64,000 nt of DNA, from NCBI RefSeq assembly GCF_037975245.1, contig NC_092571.1, positions 2,334,501-2,398,500 on the forward strand. The letters run 5' to 3'. This DNA is from Apostichopus japonicus. Its lineage: Eukaryota; Echinodermata; Holothuroidea; Aspidochirotida; Stichopodidae. Both the position numbers and the translations under genes were made by a program. Of the stretch, positions 23,730 to 36,500 are shown piece after piece; within the stretch, counting starts at the first letter, position 1; every line of letters begins with the position of its first letter. Under the pieces are notes generated by a model. That model saw only the letters and a program-made list of their open reading frames with translations, made no database searches and had not been told where the DNA came from.

Positions 23730-24529
23730 GTCACGCGGACTCGAGCGAATCGTGCTTTCGGGTAAACCTCAGGGAGTGAAATTTCGTTCTTTGTTCGGAG
23801 GCGTGAGAGTTTAATTCTGTAGCCCGCTTGTAAGCCCTGCTGAATCCAATTTTTAACTATGACAGCCGGTCTCGAGGGGGCCACGAATTCGCTGTCATAA
23901 TTCGCCTCTGGGGACTTTCGTTGATATTCTTGTTTGGAAGTTTTCCAGTTTTTCCCACGATCACTGAAATTTCTTCTTCTTTTTTTTCATTTATGGATAT
24001 TGGCTAGTTGTTCATGTACATGTTCGAAAGGAGGGTGAAGCCAGTTTGACAGGTAACCCCCGTGTCCATGATTGTAAATGACATCCATATATCATATTTG
24101 ACAAGTTTGGTCATGTAGAGAATCGATTTTTGAAAAGTTTTTTTTTTTTGAGGGGGGGGGGGGAGGGGGGGGGGAGTATCTTTCGAAAGTATGGCTTCGA
24201 AAGGTATACACATGTATACGTTAACATCTAGGACTAATTTTGCCCTTGCTACTTGAACTTGTGGTTGAAATAGGCATCTGTGACTAGTTTTACTACTTTG
24301 GGAAAATTCCAAATTCTTGAACATGAAGAACGCGATGAAAGAAAACAAATAGAACATACATTAATTTTACCTTCTCATCAAAAGGGGTGGGAGGGGGGGG
24401 GGGGGACTATTTTGGTTTTCAAGCATAATTGTTAAAATAGCTTAAAAACAATTTCCCGTTTTCCACCACACTCTTTGAAGCAACTATGAGACAATGTTTA
24501 GTATATTAGCGAATGGCATATATTAATGA

Positions 24530-24764
24530 GACTAGTTCAGTGGTTTAGGCAAGAGGGAGGGGGATGGGCTGCCCCACCCCTCTCCATCATATGTCTGGGG
24601 GAAACCTTTCAATCGGGTGTTTATACATTCGGTCGGGAAGGAATTAGACTCCTCTGGGCCCAGGGCGCTCTTCCCTATTGGTCCGTGCCTGTGCCTAAAT
24701 CGGTCGGGGAATTTTTGAATTTTGTCCCACATTTGAAATCCTGTGTACATTACCGGACTAGTTC
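24530..24764. repeat. GC-richer block bounded by 9-bp direct repeats
   Basis: GACTAGTTC occurs at 24530-24538 and 24756-24764, enclosing 217 bp that are visibly richer in G+C than the surroundings. Internally TTTAGGCA (about 24542) and TGCCTAAA (about 24690) form an inverted pair. TAGTTCAGTGG at the left resembles a polymerase III A box. This suggests an inserted SINE-like element with target duplication, but no convincing B box or terminal inverted repeat is present. Confidence 0.3.
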
Positions 24765-27700
24765 GAAAGGTGCAATTGACTGTAACTGTAATTGATTCAG
24801 TCTGACCAATTCGTTATTATGACATGACTTCCCCGATTTTAGACACACCCATGACTTCTACGGAATTCCAACGGATGCAAAGTGTAGGCTCAGCCTGATA
24901 TTAGGAACTTTGTGTACTAGTTAATGTCAGTCTTGGTATTTAGTTGAAAAGTCATTTTTTGGTAGTTGTCAATTAAACTTCATATCGAGAAGATGGCAGG
25001 CAAAATACATATCGATATATCGAGTCGAAAATTCAAATATCATAAAGTACGGACGGTCGTGAGTGGGTTGAGGCTCTCCGCTCAAACAAAAGCCCAAGCC
25101 AGCATTTTCGAAAGTCTTCACTACAATCAGCCAAGTTGAAGCAGCAGAAACGCAAACAATATGCAAGCCATGCACGTACGAATCAAATCTGTTGACTGGA
25201 CTCCTACAGAGTTCTGCAATGAAATTTTCTCACCTGTGGTAACCAATACTCAAAAGTCTCCAATTTCACAGGCATGCGTGGTGTTCTTTTCTTATTTTTT
25301 TTTTGTATATATTTTTTTTTTATGTTTTTGAACCTTGGCACAAATCTCTTGTCTGTTTTGATTCAGGTTCGACTTAACAGAGAGAGAGACCTGTTTTGCC
25401 AAACGGAGGTGTTTTTTTTGTGGTGATGTAACTCTTCAGGTGTAAAACCATATCATTTTGGTTTCCCACGCCTCTATAAAGACCCCATCGTGAGAAGCGT
25501 GGTTTGTGATAATAATAGTCGCTCCCGTCGCAAGTTCAACAGTGACTTCCAGACAAACAAGAAAGTTTGGAAAGGTGTTAAAGAAGTCCGGCCGAATTAT
25601 CTTCAAATGGGAATTGAGATAGCGGAACGGCACTTTGTTAACCACATTTCTTCAAAAAGCGAAGATATAAACACCTGAAGGAAGCGATGAATATAACACT
25701 TGTAAACGAATATGGAAATTCTGTAAGTGTGTAACTTCTTAATTTTAACTGCAATCACGAAAAAAAATTTCAGAAAAGTGAAAGAGAGAGAGAAAAAAAG
25801 AAAGAATACTTCTTTAGGCAATGGTTAAGATAGACACAATGTTAGGGTATATATCGAACTTAGAAGAATCCTGCAAATTATGCCCCGTTTCCGTACATTC
25901 CAATCTTCACAGGCATTCTCTCAAAAATCTCTGAATGAATCTGCCTCGTATAAATGTTTCCGCCCGTAGACGCTTCAGTTGGCTAGGCAGGAGCCTAACC
26001 GGAAAACTAGAGACTATATACGGCGAAACTGGTCAAAAAGCTAACATGTATAGCCTAGTTTTATTTGCTTTTAACTTCAGATCTGTATACTGAACGTAAA
26101 ATGGAAAAATATCGATTGGATCTTTCATATTAAGTCTTAACATCACAGGCCTCAACATAGAAGACTTGGGACCCCTAAACAACTACCAGTTGAGTCAACA
26201 AATATGATTATGCAATCCGTTCTTCTTATATGCTTTGCTCCTTAATCCGCTTCCTGTAAAGTCATGGTTTATTTGGTACTAATTCCATGCGTGCCACTCA
26301 CACTTATTTAGCGTCATAGGTTCATTGTGTGTTACATATTTGTACGTTTCATTCCACTGCCAAGAATTATAATGAAGAATTATATATATAATGATCATGG
26401 GTTGTAAATCTATTCCTTTTTACAAGGGACTCGTGATATACTCAAGTTGATGGTTGAAAATTACATGATCATGATCATACGGTCACACCATGCATCGATG
26501 TAAGGGGCGGGGGGGGGGGGGCTGGGCTGATAAGAATGGATCAAGTTGTTTGGTTTTCGTACGAAGGCTCCATTATATCTTGCGTGAATTTTCTTAAAAA
26601 GTAGCAGGAATGATATCAAACGTCGAGTGACTAACTTAAAGTCTGAATACGAGTTTGCTGATGAATTTCGGAAAACAAAAACTTTCAAAGCAGATTCTAT
26701 GTTTCTCATTCTAAATGCACTCTGACCAGGTGGGTTTAATGGAGAAAAGGTGTATAAATCGAAAGAAAGAAATTTATTTTCTTTTGCGCTTATGGCGTGA
26801 ACGATTTACCGTAAAAACACTGCGACCGCCCATATCAGCATGTTCGTTATACGAATGAACCTATATATACTCGTATCGTCCACTTATTTGACCCGATTCC
26901 ACGGAGGAAACGTCTGAAAACACCTGTTTATTCATTGCAATAGAAGGAAATGACACAATTTTCGCAAGCTTCATCGGTTAAACCGAAGGAAAGATGCTAT
27001 TCAAGAGAAGGGACCTAACACAGGCTAGCCACGAAAGTGAAAGTAGTCCTAGGCCTAACGGTCGTAAACAAAACAGAGAGATTTGATCGGCGCACTGATC
27101 TGTTGGGCGGGGCTTGCAATTTTTGATTGAAGTTTGTAGAATCTACGGACTCGTTAATAAATCTGGCGAATTTTATTCAGCTCAATATGTTTAACTACAA
27201 GTAACTCAATGAAAATAATGAATATTGATATGGAAATTGCATAGAACGGTGTCATTTTTCACTGAGCTTTAGTGCAGTAAGTTGGAAAGGTCTAAGTTTA
27301 AATTTGGCAAACACGTACTGAGACTTTAAGATAGCCTGAACTGAGACGGGCAGATTTGTACGGAAATAAAGAGCTGCCATAGAGGGACACCACTGGTGGG
27401 TCCAAAGTCGGGTGTCCATGATTGCACCCCTCTAAATCCATAGTTATGGTGTCGATATTACTGAATTGGGGATAAAATTTAATGTGGTCAGAGATTTCAT
27501 TCGAAGGAGATGCCACATATATAGATAGCACGACTCACACATTACGAAATGTACAAATATATGTGTTTGTACGATTTGAATGCGAAAGGTCGACTCGTTC
27601 CCAACAATGTCATTTCGAAAGACACCTTTATCATGATAACATGCTTTCCGATATCATTTCACTCACATCGTATCGCGTACTAGTAGTGTGTGACGTCATA

Positions 27701-30310
27701 ACGCGTCAACAACCAGCAGCCATTTAAAATCTTTCTTGTCTAGACGTCTGCAAAAACATGTACAAACAACGATTGTCTCCCCCCCCCCCAACCCCACCCC
27801 ATCCATCTTCCAAAAATAAGATTTAACTAGAAAGCTAATACCTTTTCTTAGCATTTTGGCCCATTTTGTTGTTCTTCCTTTTAAGACAGCAATTGTAAAG
27901 TGAAAAGACTGCCTATCATCTTTCACGCTTTAAGAAACACCTTTTTTTTCGGGGCGTTGTTTTTTTTTTTTGGTCGTTTGTCATACGACGCCGCCCAGTT
28001 GCAAAGCTTCAATGTTATATTAATAATTTTTCTTTGGAACTTTGTGGTTTAAGGTATTGTCGCACATTTTCACCAAAACACATGACTCATTGAAGAAGAA
28101 GAAGAAAAAAATTGAACCCGTAAAGTGTCACTCGAAAGGTATAAGCAGCAATAATATAAACATAGAGGAAGATTAACAAGTGGAAAAAAAAAACCTGACG
28201 ACTGTTATCGTTTCTCATGAGTCATGGTTACATAAAGAGAGAGAGGGGAAAAAATACATCGTGATCCCCATGAGAACTTGCAGACGTCACGTCAACAAGT
28301 AATGACGTAGCTGGTAAATAATCCGTCCTTGAAAACATGCCTTCTGCCAGAAAACCCAAAAATACGAGTGGGCCCTCAGATCTAAGTTGGTACCATTCTT
28401 AACTCACAAATTTCTTGACTGCGTGTGCCTTTGTCTTAGATCTAATCCTTCTATTGTTTCGCTTCGAAGATATTTGGGAGGGATAACAACTTATTTAATA
28501 ATTCCAATAAGGAGAAATTCAGATGTACAGTGGTGTCATATTCAGTTTGATTTAGTACGTTTTTGGGGTGGGTGGTTGGGGGGGGGGGGGTGGTTGGTAA
28601 GGTAGCTTCCCTTTGTGTGGATGATGGTGGTACTTTATGTTAAACGTTATTACCAAATAAATATGGTAGAAAGACGAAACAAATATCATCTACCTAAAAT
28701 GTAACGATTTAATTTTTAGCTATCTCTCTTTCGAAGACAGTATTGTGGACAGAAACTTGTTCCTTTCTTTTTTTTCTCAAAGGAATATGGGATCTAGATT
28801 GAGAGAAAGAGAGCTTGAAGGAGATAGAGAGAGAGGGAGAGACAAGAATAAGAACATTGCTACAAACTTGTCGAAGGTAAACAAACCACTTGACTTTCCC
28901 ACCAAGAGCATATAATCAACTGCCTCATTCTCTGTATACACTTCAATTACCAAGGATCTGAAAGTCTCAACTTTCACGCATGCGTAATGCACATCATAAA
29001 AATGTTTTCAAATGTTGAGTTTTTAAGCCCTCTTTAAAAACCACTCCAAAAAACTATAATACCACACTAGATCACATCAAATTTTCTTCAAATCCGTCAC
29101 CCGGTGAGTAAAGCACACCTGTGCCATTCTATTCCCGCTAATCCCCTCGCTCTTACCTGTTTTTTGAGATGAGCTTATTCAGAAATTTAAAACCGCTTAA
29201 CTTTTGTATGAAAGAGGTGGCGTTTCGTTTTGACTCAAAAGAAACCCTTTCTCACCGTGGTGTGAACAACTTAATTTTAAGCTGAATCTAGCGACGATCT
29301 TAGGTGTTAATTAATTCTGCTTGATGGAGAAGGACACAGAATACACAAAATACTCCTATAGAAAAGTCACCGCAGATTTTCGACACCCTTCAAGACTTTA
29401 CCTCTTCTGACAGTCGGTAACCTTTTGACACAACCAGGGTAAGATAAAGAAAGGTTTATGAAGAACTTGAAATCCTTTTAAGTGTTAAGTCTCGGATATT
29501 TGATCACCAAATAACTCTTCTCTTTTAAGGTTGAGAGGAGGATTATACCTTCTGTAAAAGTTTGCCCAGAATAACCAGTTCTGTTGCAGAGCTGAGATAA
29601 GAGGGAACAAGTTTTTTTAAAGCTGCTTCAGTCTACACACCCAAATTTGACCCAAATTTTCACCATCATAATCTTGGCGAGCCTCCAGTGAGATTGTAGG
29701 GGGGGGGGGGGGTTCCAGGGAAAGGGTTACGGGGAGTAAGTTTCCTCTCCATTTAATTTGAAAACATATATCACTAAGGGTGTTAAGTTTCAAAGTGGTG
29801 CTATATTTTGCAAATTTTTGAATTCATTTATCAACTTTTTTCATCATTTTATTCCCGCACAAATATCGATACATTTCTTGTTTTCCTTTCAAATTTGTTT
29901 GGCAACCCTTCACAAATGATTCTGGCGACTCTATAAAAATGATCGTGACCCCCTCTTTTGAAAGGCTACCGAGGACTAACGGGATCTGTTGATCTGGCAG
30001 CACCGTTGCAGTTCAATACAGGAACTTGTCCCCCAAAATTCAGGCCCTATTCTTTCCATTCTCCCTTGTTTTACCTTGAGCTGGAAACCTGTCCATGATA
30101 ATCCTCTATATAATAAACACATGGTCTTGACATATCTTAAGTAATTTTACCACTGAGCTGTGTTAATTTAAACGCCACAGTTAACCTATAGGAAAGTGAC
30201 TAATACCACCGCTATAACTTTCGAGTCCTTTCAATTCTGATACGATTTTTCGTTTCCTCTCATGTCCCCTCTTGCCCGTGTCCTCCTTTGCTCCCCTTCT
30301 GTTCCCCTCC
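24765..30310. other. Non-coding stretch
   Basis: No gene seen. G or C runs at 26509, 27779, 28578 and 29699, a GA-rich tract near 28798-28850, TAGGCCTA at 27050 and TGACGTCA at 27691. Confidence 0.65.
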
Positions 30311-30702
30311 CAGTGGCGGAGCTAGGGGTATTGGTCAGGGGGGGGGGCGAGAATAGTCTGTAGGGGCGCTTTCGACACTATCTAAGCGGAGCGCCACCAT
30401 TGGTTGGCGCGGAGCGTAGAGAAATTTTTGAGTAAAGATACACTCTAGATCGCCGGAAATGACCCTTTCCGGGCCTTGCTAATTTGCAGATAAATGAAGA
30501 ATAAATAGGTGTCATCGCCATTTTGTCAGAAAATTACACCAACAAAATGTGACAAATGTCAATAGGTAGATGAGAGCGCAATAAAAAAGTCAATAATCGC
30601 GAATAAGTAAAACGTGGTAAAAAGCTGAGAAGGGTGCCAGCAGTCCATTTGAGTCCGTCAGGGGGGCATCCGACCCCTGACTGTATGGACGCTCCGCCAC
30701 TG
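30311..30702. mobile_element. Non-autonomous hAT-type DNA transposon (MITE), about 392 bp
   Basis: The ends are perfect 12-bp inverted repeats, CAGTGGCGGAGC at the left and GCTCCGCCACTG at the right, the terminus typical of many animal hAT elements. The flanks are CCCCTCC(C) on the left and CCCCTCCC on the right, consistent with an 8-bp target duplication in which one C is shared with the element end. The interior has no transposase, only a 10-base G run (30338-30347) and an unremarkable 71-codon open frame. It must have been mobilised by a transposase encoded elsewhere. Confidence 0.75.
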
Positions 30703-32020
30703 CCCCTCCCATCCCTAGCGCACCTCCGATAACTTTACTGCATGTGGTGAATATATACGTCGAATGTCTTCTCTCAGTAATAAATCGACGCATTTGTTTT
30801 CTCAATATACCCCTTTAAGTAGCCTACTGATTGTACCAAATCCCGCCACTCGAAGCGCGACACCGTTGATAATATCTACTGAAACTGTAACGCCTTAATT
30901 TATATGCCATAGTCATGTGACGTGTTCACTCGAGTTGGATAAACGAGTGGCACTTTAAAAACCCTTTACGGGGTGTTTCCACGAGTGTTTGTAGTTCAGA
31001 TTTGACCAAAACTTGAATGTGTTTGATTAACTTTAAGTTAAATATATATTACTAATAGTAGAGACACGAGAACGTTTAATAGATTTCACGGGTCAAGTAA
31101 AAGGTTAAAAGTACACCGAGGAAACCCCGATATCTTAGTTATGGTCCTCGTTTAATTAAGTCGACAAGGTGAGTCGTTAGTCCGTTAGTTCAACTTGCCG
31201 GTAGAGAATGCACCCGACACAAACCTACCAAAAATGAGTTACATTATGATTTTCTTTCGGAAAGGGGAGTAAAAAGGTTTGTTTTGGTTTGGTTCAATTA
31301 AAAATTAAAAAAATAAACGGCTATAAAAACCGAGGACACTTTCCAGATTCCTGTTTCAGGGTTCAATCGTTTATTAAAGATATAGATTCATGTCTAATAC
31401 TTTTTTTTTTGTGGAACTGAACAGGTCAAAGGTTACAGCAGCCAAATACTGAAATAATAGCTTGTATATAACATTCCATGCCGTCATGAAGATTCACATA
31501 TTAGAATTGTTACGTCCTTCATCCCAAAAAAAAAGAAAAGGGTGAGAGATGGTGAGAGAATGGTGGAGGGAAAAAGTACACTTGACGAAAATATATTATT
31601 CACTGACAATTAACCGTGAAATTACCTTCATAAATCTTGACGTTTCACCCCCAAATGGACCTTATATATAAACAAATGCAGTGTTCGACGCTGTCGGAAG
31701 TATGCGTAAGACAGTGTCCAGATATGGAGTTGATCATTTAAATGTTATCATAATCTGGTAAAACTACTTGTTCCCATCCAAACTGATGTAAATATTGCAC
31801 TTGTGTATAGATGACGGCCCTTTTAACCACACCGTTTGACGAACAGTGTGTGGTCTCTGTCGGCGTGGACGGAACTACATCAGATGAGACCACTGGAATT
31901 AGAAGAGAGTGTGTGTGAAAGTCAAAAGTTTGTAAAGGTTTCAGGTTGAAGTATTTACGAAGCCCTTGTTACATTGTGACAGTCCGTCGCTTGTGGAAAG
32001 CCGTTTTAACATTTAATAAG
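30703..32020. other. Non-coding stretch
   Basis: Between the hAT-type element and the GATATC array. No gene or repeat was recognised. Confidence 0.65.
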
Positions 32021-32191
32021 GAATTTCAGATATCTCGAAATAATTTCAGATATCTCAAATGAAATTTCAGATATCTCCAATTTTATTTAAGATATCTACA
32101 AATAAATTGCAGATATCTTAAAATCAATTTCAGATATCTCGAAATACCAGCGAATTCGAGATATCTGAAATTGAATTCGAGATATCCGAAA
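32021..32191. repeat. GATATC array with 21-bp period ending in an inverted pair
   Basis: GATATC occurs at 32029, 32049, 32070, 32091, 32112 and 32133 (steps 20, 21, 21, 21, 21), each within an AATTTCAGATATCTCGAAAT-like unit. Then two units of opposite orientation follow (32160, 32181). The junction forms a perfect inverted repeat with 19-base arms (32125-32143 and 32155-32173) and an 11-base spacer. Confidence 0.8.
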
Positions 32192-33040
32192 CTGACTTGT
32201 GGGCTTACTATTTGTTTTGTGAGAGCTAGTCAAAGATAAACATCGGATTTAAGCAAAAAGAAGGAGTGCCACATGGTCCAAGCAATTGCCCCTTACGCAT
32301 ACTATATGTAGGCTATGTATTGTTCAAGTGAACGTACATGCATATCATGGGGGGGGGGGGGAGGGGTCAGTTTCAATAGTCGTATTTTAAGTATATATGG
32401 ATTGGGAGTACAATCGTGCTTTCGATAACGTGGGAAAGATCGCTGCATTCCTTAAATCACTTCTCCCCAGTAAACTTGACAATAATGGTCAATGCATGAT
32501 AAAAAAGGAAATAAACAAACTAGGATTTAAAACGACAGAAAATGACTTTCAAAAGGGTGTCCATTCGTGCTCGTTTGACTGAAAAAGTCACGTCTGTATT
32601 AGCCTATCGTGTTTCATAATTTATTACAAGGCTACAACCAAGAAGTGACCGGAGGTTGTGGCATTGGAAGTCCATGGTCAGTGGTCAGTTTCTCTTTTCT
32701 TTTCCTTTCGTGCACAAAAAAAGGAGAAAAAAGACAGATTTCATATTTTGAAACAATGACTGACCGCCGAAATGTCCAATTAATACAACCCACGAAAATG
32801 AAATATCTATTAGGGGGCCACGCCCCGCTGAGGTCATCGGTATAGAAGCACACCCTCTTTTCATTAATTTTGTTGCAGTCTCCTTTTTTTGGGTGTCATA
32901 CGCCATATTGTCTCGGTTATCGACTAGGGGGCATACGGAATCATCCCAATTTCTCCATGTAGAGCTTACGATTCAGACTTTCTCTCGCGCTGTGTAGATT
33001 ACATTCCTGGCTCGGAGAGGAACTAGATTTTGGTTGAAGA

Positions 33041-33470
33041 ATGAGGCCAAACCATCTGTTAATATTTAACGGTGTCCATCAGCACCATTCAACAGATAGT
33101 TCGTGTCAAACTGAATCAAACGTAGGTCTGCTAAATGATACAAATTACCTTGATGCATGGCGACCGCAACCAATCTTACAGATATCCTTCCCAGGAGGGA
33201 AAACACAAGAAAAAATTTGGGAAAAGAATGGCGGCGACGCCACGATCGTGCCAATATCTTTCCACGTTCCAAATGCTGGCCCTATTCATTTATATAGTTT
33301 CAAGTATATGGAACTAACATCAGGATATAGTGAGGTCATAATTAAAAAAAAAAATCTATCTATGGTACGGTATTCATTACTGATCTCCGTCAACAACGTT
33401 CCTAATAAACTAAAATATTCATCTTTATTTATGAATAACGAAGAAGTAAAAGTCGAAGTAAATCTCGAAC
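33041..33470 (+). CDS. Possible orphan exon or chance open frame (hypothetical)
   Basis: The open frame runs from an ATG at 33041 and would end at a consensus donor CTT|gtaagtat at 33470/33471 (the unspliced frame stops at 33505). The roughly 143 residues include alternating hydrophobic segments that could be beta strands, such as DATIVPISFHVPNAG and VRYSLLISVNN. I do not recognise a family. The length is near what chance allows in AT-rich DNA of this size, no partner exon is seen, and the upstream region has no promoter features. Confidence 0.15.
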
Positions 33471-33505
33471 TTGTAAGTATAAATATTTGCGTTTCTAAAG
33501 GTTGA

Positions 33506-36500
33506 TTAGTAAGTATTATACAAATGACAGTGCATATCCTGTCAATGAATTATTGAGAACCGAATGAACTCATTCATGCAACTTGCTGATTTATTTTCAT
33601 TGCATGAAAACGTTAAAAGGAAGGATACGGTGTCTTCGTTTGGTTATTTACAGTTATTTGGTTATTTAGCTTGATTAATCATTGGTAGGTCTGGTTAAAA
33701 TTGACTGACTGCTCAAAAATAGTGAATATCAAAGCAATTTATAAGTCTCAAAAATCGTTTTTTATTTCAACCAATCAAGAAAAAGCACACATTATTGTCG
33801 TTTTTGTGTAACTTTGTTGTTTGTGTGTCTTTTCGTATATAACTATATTACTAATATAGGCTAAACAATGGACTGTCTCAAGTGACGTTTAATTAGTTAA
33901 AAGACGAAACAAAACAAATACCTGTAATAGACGAGAAACTTAAATTGATAAATTGTTGACAAATTTTGACAAATGGACATATACAAGTTTTGCAAAAAGT
34001 ATCATGAAATGGCTTAAGTTGTTAAATGCTTCATACAGTTGTAACCTTGCGTTTGGTTCTAACTTAACGTTCTCAGTTCTGACCAAGCCAATTAATGTAA
34101 TATTAAAAATCCCATTTTAAATTGCGCATTCTACTTACACCCAGTAAGTAATATCATTAGTTTGATGATTATATTCAACCTGTGTATAGAAATAAGAACC
34201 TTGCAGTACATGTTCTGCGTTGAGTTGTATAACATCGTGTCATTCTACCCAAGGCATGCAAATATCCACCCATATAATTGTATGTACTTCATTATAACTA
34301 AGGTTCTAACGAGGGTACAGTCGTTTGCGTGAAGAGAAGTCCGACAAATTTGGTGTCCCACAAATTGAATGTATAATGTAATAAGTATTTTTTGTGTAGT
34401 TTTCATTTGTACACCAATGCACTTTGCGCCGAACTTCGTCTTTCCTGATACGATTTCGATGGAGGTGGCGTTGCAGGTACACCCCTCCTGTGCAACTATG
34501 ATTTAACCACTCACAGACTGGTAGAAACATGGAAGTTTTACCCACGATAAAGTATACTAATATTCACGTAGTAATACAACAACGTTGTGGCGTAAGTCTA
34601 TATTCCAGTAAACGTATACGTACAGTTTCTGATGTCTGTTCACGCAGAAATAATGATAAAGAAGTGAAGAATAGAGGGCCCTATACCTAAATTGAATACT
34701 TTCTGTGTGGAGGAGCACAGAAACCACCAGGGAAAAGTAAAATTATCATACAAGTGTGCAAACCAATTTAAGTAAGCTAATTAAAGTACATACGGTATAT
34801 CATACCGTTTCTGATACTGTAACAGTCAAATATGATAAAAACAAATATATGTTTCATGATTAATTTCGGTACATTTGCTGTTTTAGTTGAATGTTTAGAT
34901 CTGCTTACTATTTCGGCAGAAGATTGTGTATAATGAAAAATATCAGTAAGTAGCAGAAACGGGAAAGATAAAACTGATGGCAGGTCCTAACAACTCTCAC
35001 TAAGTAATTGTTCTAAAAATACAGAGGCTTTGTGTCATAAACGTACGTTTTCTTTCATTTACCAATGCTTTGTATTTTATTCCGAAATTCATCATTCCTG
35101 GTGCAATTTTGATGGGCTGAAGTGACGTAGGCCTTATCCTTTGCTTGAAGGTGGGCCTACTCTATTTTTGACTTAAATATTAATGTATGCTATTACAATA
35201 TTCTTACGAATTCGACGTAATTATGAAGCTTCAATAGAAGTTTCTTTCATTGATTGTAACAAACAAGTACATAAATATTTCCTCAATGAACGATTTATTT
35301 TTATCCTTTTGATCAAGCTCAAAAAGTAACTGGGAAGCGAGGGGGTAATATAGTTCCTCACACAATGGAGCTGCAACACACAAGGGAGCTCGGAATACCA
35401 AAATTAGAAAGTTCTGACTGTCATTACCATCAAATACATTTTTTGCATTTCCTGTAGAACTACGGTACATCATAACATTTATCGGGTGTCTTGCTTTCAT
35501 ATTTCCATACGTACTTTCTTCACAATTTTTTTTAATTTCTCAAGACAGACTTACCGTAAGTCGAAATACAAACACAGTCAAACTCGGCTAGAACAAAATG
35601 TTTCTTTTCGAAGTTATTATTCTACAGTGAAGTATGCAATGCAATCACGTGGCCAAATGTATATATTTTTTTACGAATATTAAAAGTAGAAAGACGAAGA
35701 TGTCATCACAATTTCAAAATTAGTTAAGTCTTTATTCGCAATAGTTTTACAAGTTGTGTTTGTAACGTAAGTCAGAGTTAAAACAATGATAACAGAACTT
35801 GTGTGAAAAGGCGTCGAAAAGAAACGGTTCAGTGAGAGAGGGCGCAATGTCAGTTTTAAATCTGTCGTCCTTTTTTCCCTGGTCAAATTTAACCTTCAAT
35901 TTATCAGGTCACACTTGTAAATAAGGACGGATCATCAATAATTGTATGCTTTTGCGGTCGTAGCAACGCAACGGGTCGTGTGTTCAATTTTTTCTTTATT
36001 TATTTCGAAATAAAAGATGCACGTTTGAGGTTTATAACCTCTAGTGGTAACTTTGTATGGGATTGGTATACCGCTTACAGATAGTGCATGGAAGGATGGC
36101 AAAATGAATTCCCTTTACACAAACACGTATGCTTTCATGCTGGATCTTCTGTAATCGGTAATTTGTGTATTCAAGTTCACACCTCTGCCGTATAATACTA
36201 CTTGAGCACAACTTGTATTGTTGGTGTCAGTTCTGCGTTTGGTTTGTGATTGTCAGCAACAACGACAACACAAACAAACAAAGAAACGTCCAAACAAGAA
36301 CATAAAACAACAACAAAAGAAAGTGAATAACAACCTTACAAACAGGGAAACGACAAACGGAAAGTGAAGCGATTAAACCCACTGTGGCACCATGGCAACA
36401 AATACCGAAGACAACACGTATTGGACAACATTGCAGTTCCCTGACAGTAGCTTTATAAACATCTCGAAGGAAGCAAAATTTCCCTACTACCTATCCTAGA

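Noticed and set aside
24004-24357. 117-codon minus-strand frame with poly-proline
   Set aside because: The proline/lysine stretch comes from the G/C and A/T homopolymer runs at 24141-24174. No conserved motif.
32021-32191. CRISPR array
   Set aside because: Units are contiguous self-complementary 21-mers without unique spacers, in a eukaryotic genome.
32397-32582. 61-codon plus-strand frame before the 33.0-kb frame
   Set aside because: No family recognised, and no splice signals link it to the next frame.
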